Assembly: GCA_965279735.1 (NCBI GenBank)
Contig: OZ257260.1
Location: forward strand, 3,658,001-3,722,000
Direction of reading: 5' to 3'
From: CAIUGU01 sp965279735
Lineage (GTDB): Bacteria; Pseudomonadota; Gammaproteobacteria; Steroidobacterales; Steroidobacteraceae
Length of the DNA: 64,000 bases
Shown piece by piece: positions 1 to 8,310 of this stretch. The notes beneath the pieces were generated by a model. The model searched no databases and had not been told where the DNA came from. It saw only the letters and a program-made list of their open reading frames with translations. Both the position numbers and the translations under genes were made by a program. Numbering within the stretch: position 1 is the first letter of the stretch; each line of letters starts with the position of its first letter.

Positions 1-930
1 CTGCTGTCGACCCTGTGTCTCGCTACCAGTGCGCCCATTACGCTTGCGCCGGCGATGAATCGCCTTATGTGGAGCAATCCTGCAACCCAGGCCAACGTGC
101 GGCTCCTCGAAAGCCGGGGTGTCTGCATTCTCGGTCCCGCAATCGGTGAACAGGCGTGCGGTGAAACGGGCGCAGGCCGGATGCTCGAGCCCCGTGAAAT
201 CGCGGATACGGTATTGGCACGACAGTCACTGTCGGGCGCCATGGCGGGACTCAAGGTGGTCGTGACTGCAGGCCCGACCCGCGAACGGATCGATCCTGTG
301 CGCTTCCTCAGCAACCGCAGCTCCGGAAAAATGGGTTACGCCGTTGCCGCGGCCGCCCGGGATGCCGGTGCGAAGGTTGTGCTGGTCAGTGGCCCCGTCA
401 ATCTCACGCCGCCCCCCGGCACGACAGTGGTGAATGTTGAAACGGCTGAGCAGATGCTGGATGCCGTTCGCAGCCATGTCATCGGCGCACACATTTTCAT
501 CGCCGCTGCCGCTGTCTCCGATTACAAGGCGGCGCAGCCTTCGAGCAAGAAGATCAAGAAGACGCAGGATGCGATGAGCATCGCGCTTGCACGCACACCT
601 GATGTCCTCGGGACGGTGGCGCGCTCGGATAACCGGCCTTTCCTCGTTGGCTTCGCAGCCGAAACCGAGGATGTCGAACGCAATGCGCTGGCAAAAATGG
701 AATCGAAGCGTCTTGAAATGATCGCCGCCAACCGGGTCGGTGATGGCCTCGGCTTCGACCAGGATGACAACGCCCTGACGGTCTACTGGGCCGACGGCAA
801 GAAAGAACTGGCGCTCACGTCCAAGGCCGATCTTGCGCGGCAGCTGATTGCCGTCATTGCGGAGCGTTACCAGTCGCGCCAGGCAGTCGCCGTCCAGTCC
901 GTGGGTGCGGTTGCAAGTGTCACCGGCTGA
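1..930 (+). CDS. coaBC: Phosphopantothenoylcysteine decarboxylase/synthetase, 3' part
   Basis: Bifunctional coenzyme A enzyme, cut by the window edge. The frame is open from base 1, and the translation LLSTLCLATSAPITLAPAMN runs into the MNRLMW segment typical of the end of the CoaC flavoprotein half. So the ATG at 55 is internal, not the start. The CoaB half follows, with GLKVVVTAGPTRERIDPVRF, the NRSSGKMG nucleotide-binding motif, an AAAVSDY segment and the KIKK lysines that handle CTP and phosphopantothenate. 309 residues are visible of a family length near 400. It ends in TGA at 928-930 and overlaps or abuts dut on the same strand, a common proteobacterial pairing. Cytoplasmic. Confidence 0.95.
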   Translation: MLSTLCLATSAPITLAPAMNRLMWSNPATQANVRLLESRGVCILGPAIGEQACGETGAGRMLEPREIADTVLARQSLSGAMAGLKVVVTAGPTRERIDPVRFLSNRSSGKMGYAVAAAARDAGAKVVLVSGPVNLTPPPGTTVVNVETAEQMLDAVRSHVIGAHIFIAAAAVSDYKAAQPSSKKIKKTQDAMSIALARTPDVLGTVARSDNRPFLVGFAAETEDVERNALAKMESKRLEMIAANRVGDGLGFDQDDNALTVYWADGKKELALTSKADLARQLIAVIAERYQSRQAVAVQSVGAVASVTG

Positions 931-946
931 CGGTATTCCCCTTGAA

Positions 947-1423
947 GTGAAGCAGACCCTGCAGGCAAAACGCCGGCTGGAAGTGCGCATCCTCGATCCG
1001 CGCATCGGCAGCACTTACCCGTTGCCTGCCTACGCAACGGAAGGATCCGCGGGGCTCGACCTTCGCGCGTGCATCGACACGGCCTTGCCGTTGGCACCTG
1101 GCCAGACGCAATTGATTCCTACGGGACTCGCCATTCATATCGCCGATCCTGGACTAGCGGCGGTCGTGTTGCCGCGTTCAGGTCTTGGTCACAAGCACGG
1201 CATCGTGCTGGGCAACCTGGTGGGACTCATCGATTCCGACTACCAGGGCCAGCTCTTCGTTTCGTGCTGGAACCGAGGGCAGACCGACTTCACCATCGAA
1301 CCGGGCGAACGGATAGCGCAGCTCGTGATCGTGCCGGTGGTGCAGGTCGAGTTCGATGTGGTGGATGCGTTTACCGCATCCGAGCGGGGCGCTGGCGGTT
1401 TCGGCAGCTCCGGCCGGGCTTGA
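947..1423 (+). CDS. dut: dUTP diphosphatase
   Basis: Hydrolyses dUTP to dUMP and pyrophosphate, keeping uracil out of DNA and feeding dTMP synthesis. All five trimeric dUTPase motifs are visible: ATEGSAGLDLRA, PRSGLGHKHG, GNLVGLIDSDYQG, RGQTDFTIEPGERIAQ and the C-terminal RGAGGFGSSGR arm that closes over the substrate. The frame is open back to 848, but family length (about 151 residues) points to a GTG start at 947 (158 residues). GTG at 917, overlapping the coaBC end, is the alternative. No strong ribosome-binding site decides between them; translational coupling to coaBC is likely. Confidence 0.93.
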   Translation: MKQTLQAKRRLEVRILDPRIGSTYPLPAYATEGSAGLDLRACIDTALPLAPGQTQLIPTGLAIHIADPGLAAVVLPRSGLGHKHGIVLGNLVGLIDSDYQGQLFVSCWNRGQTDFTIEPGERIAQLVIVPVVQVEFDVVDAFTASERGAGGFGSSGRA

Positions 1424-1428
1424 GGAAT

Positions 1429-2079
1429 CTAGCGAATCCCTTTCAGCTGTTTGAAGCGCGCGATGTCACGCGCGAAGGCGGCCTTGAGCTGTTCCTGCTC
1501 GGCCTGTTTCGACACGATGGTTGCCTGGTAGGTCTGCAGGCTGTTCACCGTGTTGACCATGTCTTCAGCCATATGGTCCGGTAGCGGCGGTGCGCTCGGG
1601 CTGTCGCTGTAAGGCCGGAACCGCGCAACCTGCTGCTGCAGCCGCGACTGCCGTTCCTTCATCGTCGAGATGTTCTGCTGCGTGACATTCAATTGCGCCT
1701 CCAGCAGTTCCAGTCGCTGGTTCCGCAAGCGTTCGATGTCTTCCACGCTGAGATAGGTGTCGATCAGCATGCGATCGCGCTGCGCCTGCTCTTCACGCAG
1801 CCGGCGCGCTCCACCCTCCTGCACCTCGCGCTGCTGCCGGGCAGCGCGCGACTGGTCTCCCTCGATCATGCGCAGGACGGTTCCACGATCGTTCAACACC
1901 TGAGTATCGCGTCCAACGCAGACTGCCGGCTGCCGGTCACCGACCTGGGTTTGACCGTTGGCATCCGTGCAACGAAAGAAAGCCTCCCGGGTGCCGCCAC
2001 CGGCTGGCCGCGATTGCGGCAGTGCGGCGCTGCTCACGAGCAGTGCCAGCAACAGGGGCGTCGAGCGCGTCAGAAGCAT
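1429..2079 (-). CDS. DUF4124-containing exported coiled-coil protein
   Basis: A 216-residue protein of unknown function. It begins with a signal peptide (MLLTRSTPLLLALLVSSAAL), followed by a DUF4124-like segment (FFRCTDANGQTQVGDRQPAVC) found in many gammaproteobacterial envelope proteins. The rest is an Arg/Glu/Gln-rich, probably helical coiled-coil region. The open frame extends upstream to 2163, but the start at 2079 has GAGG at good spacing and puts the signal peptide at the N terminus. It converges with dut (5-bp gap) and lies downstream of pyrE on the same strand. Probably periplasmic. Confidence 0.75.
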   Translation of the reverse strand: MLLTRSTPLLLALLVSSAALPQSRPAGGGTREAFFRCTDANGQTQVGDRQPAVCVGRDTQVLNDRGTVLRMIEGDQSRAARQQREVQEGGARRLREEQAQRDRMLIDTYLSVEDIERLRNQRLELLEAQLNVTQQNISTMKERQSRLQQQVARFRPYSDSPSAPPLPDHMAEDMVNTVNSLQTYQATIVSKQAEQEQLKAAFARDIARFKQLKGIR

Positions 2080-2159
2080 GAGTACCTCGGGGCAACCCGT
2101 CGAACGGCGGCCATTCTGCCGCAGGTGAGAGGGGGCTGCCACACATCCTGATGGCCATT

Positions 2160-2807
2160 TCAAGGGCGTGAAGCTATCCCAAATTGCTCGCGATAACTTC
2201 GAACTGCCGCAAGTTGTTGCGAATTGCCGGTGGTCTCGAGAAAGGCAATGAGATCAGCCAGTTTCAGGATGCTGATGACGGGCAGGCCAAACAGCTCCTG
2301 AACCTCCTGGACTGCGGACTGGGCTCCCTGGCCGCGTTCCTGCCGGTCCAGCGCAATCACCACGCCTGCGGGTGTGGCCCCGGCCTGGCGGATGATCTCG
2401 ACCGATTCCCGGATGGCGGTGCCGGCGGTCATGACGTCATCGACGATCAGGACGCGGCCTTTGAGGGGTGAGCCCACGATGGTGCCGCCTTCGCCATGAT
2501 CCTTGGCTTCCTTGCGATTGAACGCCCACGGCAGGTCCTGCTGATGACCGTCAGCCAGGGCTGCTGCCGTCACGGTGACAAGCGGGATGCCCTTGTAGGC
2601 GGGGCCGAAGAGCATGTCGAAACCAACGCCGCTCGAATTCACCGCTGCCGCGTAGAAGCGTCCGAGCTCGGCAATCGCGCGGCCGGTGTTGAACAGACCC
2701 GCGTTGAAAAAGTAGGGGCTCAGGCGGCCGGATTTGAGCTTGAATTCGCCGAAGCGCAGCACACCGAGTTCGAGGCACAGCGCTATGAAAGCTTGGGACG
2801 TAGGCAT
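2160..2807 (-). CDS. pyrE: Orotate phosphoribosyltransferase
   Basis: Converts orotate plus PRPP to OMP in pyrimidine synthesis; cytoplasmic homodimer. The PRPP-binding loop RVLIVDDVMTAGTA is clear. So are the substrate region FKLKSGRLSPYFFNAGLF and the FGPAYKGIPL segment with its flexible-loop lysines (FNRKEAKDHGEGG). The frame is open to 3053, but the start at 2807 (MPTSQAFIAL) gives 215 residues, close to the 213 of the E. coli enzyme. Divergent from the AmpG-like gene. Confidence 0.95.
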   Translation of the reverse strand: MPTSQAFIALCLELGVLRFGEFKLKSGRLSPYFFNAGLFNTGRAIAELGRFYAAAVNSSGVGFDMLFGPAYKGIPLVTVTAAALADGHQQDLPWAFNRKEAKDHGEGGTIVGSPLKGRVLIVDDVMTAGTAIRESVEIIRQAGATPAGVVIALDRQERGQGAQSAVQEVQELFGLPVISILKLADLIAFLETTGNSQQLAAVRSYREQFGIASRP

Positions 2808-2965
2808 GAGTTCGCGAGCTTTGTGCAGGTAAGGCTGATCGGGCGGGGCGCACTTTATCGCGGCACTGCTTGCGCTCCAAGCGGAATGCGCGCGCAGGCC
2901 TCTGGTACCCGCCGCTATACTCCCGACGGTTGCCAGGCGCGTATTCGAACAAGGACCCTGAAGCG

Positions 2966-4315
2966 TTGAATTCCACAGACCGAGTCTCGCAACCCTCCGG
3001 ATGGCGGCGTCACGTTCCTGCACCGGTGCGTCCCTACGTCGAGGCGGCTCCACTCGGAGCGCTCTTCCTCGGCATCTCTTCCGGCTTTCCCTACGCGATG
3101 ATCGCCGCGACGCTGACTTCGCGCCTTGCGCAGGACGGCATCGAGAAGCGGACGATCACTGCGTTCTCTCTCGCCTTCCTGGTCTACAACTTCAAGTGGC
3201 TGTGGGCATGGGTGGTGGATGGCGTGCGTCTGCCGGTCATCGGCCGCTTGGGACAGCGCGTGTCATGGCTGCTGTTTTCCGGCGTGCTTGTGATCGCGGC
3301 GGTAGTGAATCTGGCGCTGGTCGATCCGAAGGCCAGCCTTCTCGCGACCGTGTGGGCCGCGATCCTCATGGCCGTTGCCGGAGCCACCTACGACATTGTC
3401 ATCGATGCCTATCGCATCGAATCGCTCGAGCCACGACAGCTCGGAGCAGGTTCGGGAATGTCGCAGTACGGCTGGCGGATCGGTTCAGTCGTTGCGGCTT
3501 CGCTTGCGCTCGTGGTGGCTGCGCGTTGGGATTGGCATATCGCCTACCTTGCCTGCGCAGTGCTCGCGCTGCCTGCCATGGCGGTGGGACTGATTCTCGG
3601 CGAGCCTGCAAGACATCGCGAGCCTACGCGACGCCAGGGGCTGCGGGCTATCGGTGACTCCATCGTCGCGCCGCTGCTTGAATTCTTCAGGCGCCAGGGC
3701 GCGTTCCTCGTGCTGCTCTTCATCCTCCTGCACAAGATCGGCGACACGCTCTCGCAGCTGACTGTCAGGCTGCTGTTCGAGGACCTGCAATTCACGAATG
3801 ATGAGATCGCACTCTTCGACGTCGGATTCGGCTTCTGGGGCTATCTCGTCGGGATTTTCCTCGGGGGAATGCTGTACGCGCGCGTTGGCCTCAAGCGTTC
3901 CGTGCTGATCAGCCTGGTGTTGATGGCGGTCTCCAACCTGAGTTTCGCGGGACTCGCGGCTGTCGGCCACTCGAACTGGGGAATGGCCGGCGCGATTGGT
4001 TTTGAAAATCTTTCCAGTGGCATCGGCGGAGTGGCCGTCGTCGCTTATTTTTCCGCGCTCTGCGACCTGCGCTACACGGCGAGTCAGTACGCATTGATCT
4101 CTGCTGCCACGAGTATCGTCGGACGAGTACTGACGGGAACCCTGGCAGGGTCGCTGGTGGAGCGGTTCGGCTACGTGAACTTCTATCTGCTCACGACGGT
4201 GATTGCATTGCCCGGGATAGTGCTGTTCTGGCTGATGATGCGCTCGGGACTGATCGACGCTTCCGTGGGAACGGCCGCAACGTCCGGATCTAAAGACGCC
4301 GGCGCGAGTCAGTGA
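2966..4315 (+). CDS. AmpG-like MFS permease
   Basis: A 12-helix major facilitator resembling AmpG, the inner-membrane importer of anhydro-muropeptides released in cell-wall recycling. The early segment GALFLGISSGFPYAMIAATL followed by a WLWAWVVDGV stretch, and the AGATYDIVIDAYRIE motif after helix 4, are AmpG-family signatures. The start is uncertain. TTG at 2966, 10 bp after AAGGA, gives 449 residues; ATG at 2870 would add a 32-residue arginine-rich leader that looks non-coding. Its stop overlaps the Rieske gene start, so the two are coupled. Substrate is inferred from family only. Confidence 0.8.
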   Translation: MNSTDRVSQPSGWRRHVPAPVRPYVEAAPLGALFLGISSGFPYAMIAATLTSRLAQDGIEKRTITAFSLAFLVYNFKWLWAWVVDGVRLPVIGRLGQRVSWLLFSGVLVIAAVVNLALVDPKASLLATVWAAILMAVAGATYDIVIDAYRIESLEPRQLGAGSGMSQYGWRIGSVVAASLALVVAARWDWHIAYLACAVLALPAMAVGLILGEPARHREPTRRQGLRAIGDSIVAPLLEFFRRQGAFLVLLFILLHKIGDTLSQLTVRLLFEDLQFTNDEIALFDVGFGFWGYLVGIFLGGMLYARVGLKRSVLISLVLMAVSNLSFAGLAAVGHSNWGMAGAIGFENLSSGIGGVAVVAYFSALCDLRYTASQYALISAATSIVGRVLTGTLAGSLVERFGYVNFYLLTTVIALPGIVLFWLMMRSGLIDASVGTAATSGSKDAGASQ

Positions 4316-4686
4316 GTGACGGAAGTGAATTCGCGATCTGCAGGCTGGATGAGCTGGCCGATCCGGGATCGCGCGCCTTCAGGATAGGTTCCGGGGACTG
4401 GCCACTGCGTGGCTTCGTCGTGCGCCAGGGCGATCAGGCTTATGCGTACGTGAACCGTTGTCCCCATGCGGGTCATCCGCTTGACTGGCAACCCGATCGC
4501 TTTCTGAACATGGATGATTCGCTGATCCAGTGCGCCTCGCATGGCGCGCTGTTTGCGATAGGTTCGGGTTATTGCGTCGCAGGTCCGTGCGCGGGAAAAA
4601 GCCTGCTTTCCCTGCCCGTTTGGGTCAGTGACGGCAAGGTCCTGCTTGCAGAAGATCCCGACTTGCTCGCCCGGAGATTCGCCTAG
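4312..4686 (+). CDS. Rieske [2Fe-2S] ferredoxin-like protein
   Basis: A 124-residue single-domain Rieske protein. The two cluster-binding boxes are CPHAGHPLD (about residues 50-58) and CASHGALF (about 74-81). There are no membrane segments or signal peptide, so it is a soluble cytoplasmic electron carrier or regulatory Rieske domain like those of nitrite reductase small subunits. The GTG start at 4312 overlaps the TGA of the AmpG-like gene, implying translational coupling. Its stop overlaps by 3 bp the stop of the convergent gene. No oxygenase partner lies nearby, so its redox partner is unknown. Confidence 0.88.
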   Translation: MSDGSEFAICRLDELADPGSRAFRIGSGDWPLRGFVVRQGDQAYAYVNRCPHAGHPLDWQPDRFLNMDDSLIQCASHGALFAIGSGYCVAGPCAGKSLLSLPVWVSDGKVLLAEDPDLLARRFA

Positions 4687-5024
4687 TTCGAGCGTTCTTC
4701 CGGCAGCTGCGGCCATTCCGAATAGCCGCCTGCTTCATTGCGATCCAGGAATTCGAGCGGCCCGGCCCACATCGTCTGCGTCTGTGAATCGCTTTGGGGT
4801 TCGAAGTCTTCGGGTTCGATATCGACAGAGCCTGTCCAGTCTTCAGGTGCATCCGCCGGCGTGAATTCCTGGTCGCACCAGATTTCCGCATCGAGCTCTT
4901 CCAGCGTGCCGTCGAAGTGCTGGACTTCGATCGTGCCGTCGTCGCGATCGATGGCGACAACTTCAAAGAGTGCACCATTCGGTCTCTGGTACCACTCGCC
5001 AATGACGGGAGTCGGCGAAGTCAT
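4683..5024 (-). CDS. Small acidic DUF6763-like protein
   Basis: A 113-residue, strongly acidic soluble protein. The N-terminal half (TPVIGEWYQRPNGALFEVVA, then DGTIEVQHFDGTLEELD) is of the kind annotated DUF6763 in gammaproteobacteria. An Asp/Glu-rich half follows with PEDWTGSVDIEPEDFEP. No catalytic motif is visible and the function is unknown. The ATG at 5024 has an excellent GGAGGGAT site upstream, so the open frame to 5054 is not the start. Convergent with the Rieske gene; the stop codons overlap. Confidence 0.75.
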   Translation of the reverse strand: MTSPTPVIGEWYQRPNGALFEVVAIDRDDGTIEVQHFDGTLEELDAEIWCDQEFTPADAPEDWTGSVDIEPEDFEPQSDSQTQTMWAGPLEFLDRNEAGGYSEWPQLPEERSN

Positions 5025-5201
5025 GATATCCCTCCATTCCCACGGCTCTTGCAATCGCTGTATGGGCGCCAGGGTCCGTGGCGGTTGCGTGCACTGCTGT
5101 CAGAAGTACGCAGAGAATTCACATCTCCTGTGTTCTCTTTTAGACCTCACGCACCGGGGATTCAAGGGAAAATTTTTCCGCAGAGCATCATCTGCCGCGA
5201 C
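5025..5201. other. Intergenic gap, promoter region only
   Basis: A 177-bp stretch between the start of the DUF6763-like gene and the end of trmB, both on the minus strand. I see no supported gene or RNA here. It should carry the promoter of the DUF6763-like gene and any trmB terminator, but no clear hairpin with a T-run is visible. Confidence 0.5.
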
Positions 5202-5909
5202 TCAAGGTGATGGCTTTTTTCTGAAGTGCAGATCCCACACGGAATGGCCGAGCCGCTGGCCACGTCGCTCGAAGCGGGTAACGGGCCGTTCCTCCGGACG
5301 GGTTGCGAAGATGGCATCGCCCGCGAGATTCTCGAGGGCAGGAAATTTTTGCAACACCTCCACCATGTGCTCTGCATACGGCTGCCAGTCCGTGGCCAGT
5401 CTCAGCTCACCGCCCGGTTCCAGTGTGCGCAGCAACAGTTCGACAAAAGGAGGCTGTATCAGTCGCCGCTTGTTGTGCCTCTTCTTCGGCCACGGGTCCG
5501 GAAAAAAGACATGAATGGCCGCGAGACTTTCCGCCGGCAGCTGCGTGCCCAGGACTTCGACGGCGTCATGACAGATCACCCGGACATTCTGCAGCTGTTC
5601 CGTGTGGGCCCTGAGCAACAGATGGCCACAGCCTGAGCGATGGACTTCAACGCCCAAGCAATCGATGTCCGGATGCTCGCCCGCATATGTTGCCAGCGCA
5701 TCGCCCGTACCGAAGCCGATTTCAACCAGCCGGGGTGCCTTGCGGCCGAACACGGCATCAAGGTCGAGAACGTCGGCAGCGTGGTCGATACCGAAAGCCG
5801 GCCACAATTCAGTGAGCGCTCGTTCCTGTGCAGCGGTGAGGCGTCCGGCGCGCAGGACAAAACTGCGGATACCGCGCAGCGGCCGGTCAGTGGATTCGGG
5901 TGTGCTCAA
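5202..5909 (-). CDS. trmB: tRNA (guanine-N7-)-methyltransferase
   Basis: Methylates G46 in the variable loop of tRNAs using S-adenosylmethionine. The SAM-binding stretch LVEIGFGTGDALATYA, the GVEVHRSGCGHLL segment and the family hallmark HVFFPDPWPKKRHNKRRL (about residues 145-165) are all present, and DWQPYAEHM follows. It is 235 residues, close to the family norm of about 240. Same strand as the COG0523 gene upstream, with a 40-bp gap. Confidence 0.95.
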   Translation of the reverse strand: MSTPESTDRPLRGIRSFVLRAGRLTAAQERALTELWPAFGIDHAADVLDLDAVFGRKAPRLVEIGFGTGDALATYAGEHPDIDCLGVEVHRSGCGHLLLRAHTEQLQNVRVICHDAVEVLGTQLPAESLAAIHVFFPDPWPKKRHNKRRLIQPPFVELLLRTLEPGGELRLATDWQPYAEHMVEVLQKFPALENLAGDAIFATRPEERPVTRFERRGQRLGHSVWDLHFRKKPSP

Positions 5910-5949
5910 CTCGGGTCTCTCGATGCTGGCAGGGCGCCAGGCGGGCAGC

Positions 5950-7125
5950 TTACTCGCGGGTCGCAGGGTTTGCTTGCGCGCGCAGCCTGGCTGCAGCCGT
6001 TCGTTGCGCTACCCGATCGAGCAGCGAAATCATTTCTTCCAGCGTCTTCCGGTCGATGCCTTCGGTGATGAAAACAATGCGCGTCTTGCGATCCTCATCC
6101 GGCCAGCGGTCGAGCCAGGTCAGATTGTGCAGGAGATGCTGGGCTCCGTGGATGACTGCCGGGCGATCCGGTTGTTCCGCGACATGCACCAGACCTTTCA
6201 GACGCAGAAGACCGGGACCCAGGTTCTGCTCGACGGCAGCGAGCAGCAGCTCGAGCCCATAGAGTGTGGTGGGCTGTTCGCGCACCAGGCAGAAAGAGGC
6301 AATGTCCGCATGCGAGTGGCGATGGCCCGGCTCGGCACCCGCGCTGTCATGCTGGTGACCGCCTTGATGGCCATGCTCGTGGTCGTGATGCGTATAGGCG
6401 GCGGCATTCAACCACGCTGCCGCTTCGATACCACCACGTTCCAATGAGAATCCTGTCGCGCGCAACAGTCTTACCGGATCGATCGATGGATCATCCACCC
6501 TGTGCACCGTCGCGGCAGGATTGAGCGTCGCGAGTTTCGTCCGCAGTTCCGCTTCGCGCACTACCGCTTTGGCATCTTCGAGCAAGTCGAGCTTGCTGAC
6601 GAGAATCTGGTCCGCCAGCGCAACCTGCCGCACGGATTCATCATGCCTGTCAAACGTGCCAAGGCAGTTGATGGCATCCACCACCGCGACTACGGAGCCG
6701 AGACGATAGAGTCCTTCCAGCGTGGGATCCGAGAGGAACGCCTGCAGCACAGGGCGCGGGTCCGCGAGCCCGGAGGTTTCGATCACCACGTGATCGAAAG
6801 GCGTGACCTCACCCGATTCGCGTGCGTAGTAGAGCCGGTTCAGCGTGCCGATGAGATCGCCGAAAACGGTGCAGCACAGACAGCCGTTCTCGAGCAGCAT
6901 GATCTGGTCATTGCTGGTTGCAGTCAGCAGATGATCGATGCCCGTCTCGCCGAACTCGTTGATCACGACGGCAGTGCGCGCCATGACCGGCGAACTCAAC
7001 GCCCGATTCAGCAGGGTTGTCTTGCCGCTGCCCAGAAAGCCCGTCAGCACGGTGACAGGCGTGCGCGTATCCTGCCGTGCCCGCGTGAGCCCCGGAGAGT
7101 CGGTCTGTTCCTCCGACGTTGTCAC
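5950..7125 (-). CDS. COG0523/CobW-family GTPase metallochaperone
   Basis: A G3E GTPase of the CobW/ZigA/YeiR type that probably inserts or delivers a metal (often zinc) into client proteins. It has the P-loop TGFLGSGKTTLLNR near the N terminus, the metal-binding CxCC box GCLCCT, a conserved NEFGETGID switch region and a SKLDLL guanine motif. A long His-rich insert (HHDHEHGHQGG and HRHSHAD, about residues 245-275) would buffer or sense metal. The CobW C-terminal domain follows. 391 residues. No Zur-type operator was recognised and no cobalamin genes are nearby, so a zinc role is more likely than cobalt. Confidence 0.88.
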   Translation of the reverse strand: MTTSEEQTDSPGLTRARQDTRTPVTVLTGFLGSGKTTLLNRALSSPVMARTAVVINEFGETGIDHLLTATSNDQIMLLENGCLCCTVFGDLIGTLNRLYYARESGEVTPFDHVVIETSGLADPRPVLQAFLSDPTLEGLYRLGSVVAVVDAINCLGTFDRHDESVRQVALADQILVSKLDLLEDAKAVVREAELRTKLATLNPAATVHRVDDPSIDPVRLLRATGFSLERGGIEAAAWLNAAAYTHHDHEHGHQGGHQHDSAGAEPGHRHSHADIASFCLVREQPTTLYGLELLLAAVEQNLGPGLLRLKGLVHVAEQPDRPAVIHGAQHLLHNLTWLDRWPDEDRKTRIVFITEGIDRKTLEEMISLLDRVAQRTAAARLRAQANPATRE

Positions 7126-7134
7126 GGCGTCTTC

Positions 7135-8250
7135 TCAGCTTGCAGGTTTCTGCAGTTGCGGGAACAGCTGCGGACGCAGCGACGGATGGCAGACCTTGTA
7201 CTTGGGCGCATACGCAGTCTCTGCGCCGAGTTCCAGCGCCGCGTGCCAGGCCCAGCGCGGATCGAACAGGGCGCCACGACCGATGACAACGACGTCCGCC
7301 TTGCCGCTTGCAATGATTTCCTCAGCCTGCGCGGGCTTGTCGATCAGGCCCACAGAGAAGGTCGGAATCCCTGCTTCCGTTCGAACGCGCGTGCCGAAAG
7401 CGACCTGATAGCCTGGTGCCAGCGGAATCTTCTGCCGCGAATCGAGGCCGCCGGTCGTAACGTCAACGTAGTCGCAGCCGAGCTTCTTCAGCTCCTTCGC
7501 AAACGCGACAGCTTCGTCGGGCGTAAAGCCACCGTCGACCCAGTCGGTGGCGGAGACCCGGATGCCCATCGGCTTTTCAGCCGGCCAGACAGCGCGCATC
7601 GCCTTGAACGTGGCGAGCGGGAAGCGCATGCGATTCTCGAGTGAGCCGCCGTACTCGTCCGTCCGCTGGTTGGAAAGCGGCGAGAGGAACTGATGGATCA
7701 GGTAACCGTGGGCTCCATGCATTTCAACCAGATCGAAACCGGCGCGATCGGCACGCTTCACCGATTGCACATGGGCATCAGTGAGTGCATCGATTTCAGC
7801 TACGGTGAGTTCCTTCGGCGCCGGCCAGCCGGGACCGAATGGAATAGCGGAAGGCCCGACGGTCTGCCAGGCACCTTCCTCTGCCGTGAGCGGCTTGCCG
7901 CCCAGTGCGGGAATCTGCTGCGAACCCTTGCGTCCGGCATGTGCGATCTGGATGCCCAGCTTCGCGACGCCATAGGTGCGGCAGAAATCGACGACCCGCT
8001 TCATCGCGGCTTCGTTCTCATCCGTGCAGAGCGTCGCGCATTTCGGGCTGATGCGGCCGTCCATCGAGACGTTGGTCATCTCAACGATGACGAGGCCCGC
8101 TGCGCCCATGGCCATGCTGCCAAGATGCATCAGGTGCCAGTCGTTGGCCGAGCCGTTGGTCGAGTTGTACTGGCACATCGGCGAGACGGCAATGCGATTG
8201 GCCAGCGGCAGCTGGCGGAACGTGATCGGAGAAAAAAGCGCACTGGTCAT
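7135..8250 (-). CDS. Old yellow enzyme family NADH:flavin oxidoreductase
   Basis: An FMN-dependent ene-reductase of the YqjM/XenA subclass, 371 residues. Visible features are MTSALFSPITFRQLPLANRI and SPMCQYNS, which carries the Cys that tunes FMN potential in this subclass, then a LGIQIAHAGRKG segment, HGAHGYLIHQFLSP and the FMN-phosphate region VVIGRGALFDP. It reduces C=C bonds of alpha,beta-unsaturated carbonyls; its natural substrate is not predictable. It lies downstream of the 3-hydroxyisobutyrate-dehydrogenase-like gene, but a hairpin at 8285-8305 sits between them. Confidence 0.9.
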   Translation of the reverse strand: MTSALFSPITFRQLPLANRIAVSPMCQYNSTNGSANDWHLMHLGSMAMGAAGLVIVEMTNVSMDGRISPKCATLCTDENEAAMKRVVDFCRTYGVAKLGIQIAHAGRKGSQQIPALGGKPLTAEEGAWQTVGPSAIPFGPGWPAPKELTVAEIDALTDAHVQSVKRADRAGFDLVEMHGAHGYLIHQFLSPLSNQRTDEYGGSLENRMRFPLATFKAMRAVWPAEKPMGIRVSATDWVDGGFTPDEAVAFAKELKKLGCDYVDVTTGGLDSRQKIPLAPGYQVAFGTRVRTEAGIPTFSVGLIDKPAQAEEIIASGKADVVVIGRGALFDPRWAWHAALELGAETAYAPKYKVCHPSLRPQLFPQLQKPAS

Positions 8251-8280
8251 TGAGCGGTTCTCGAAGCATTCCAGGGTAAG

Positions 8281-8305
8281 GAAACAGGCCCCGCCGCGGG
8301 GCCTG
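8281..8305 (-). terminator. Putative intrinsic terminator after the beta-hydroxyacid dehydrogenase gene
   Basis: A perfect 8-bp GC-rich stem (CAGGCCCC / GGGGCCTG) with a 5-base loop lies just past the stop codon at 8311. On the minus strand it is followed by only TTTCC. The weak T-run makes it a moderate terminator that may only attenuate transcription into the OYE gene. Confidence 0.5.
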
Positions 8306-8310
8306 GGGAA

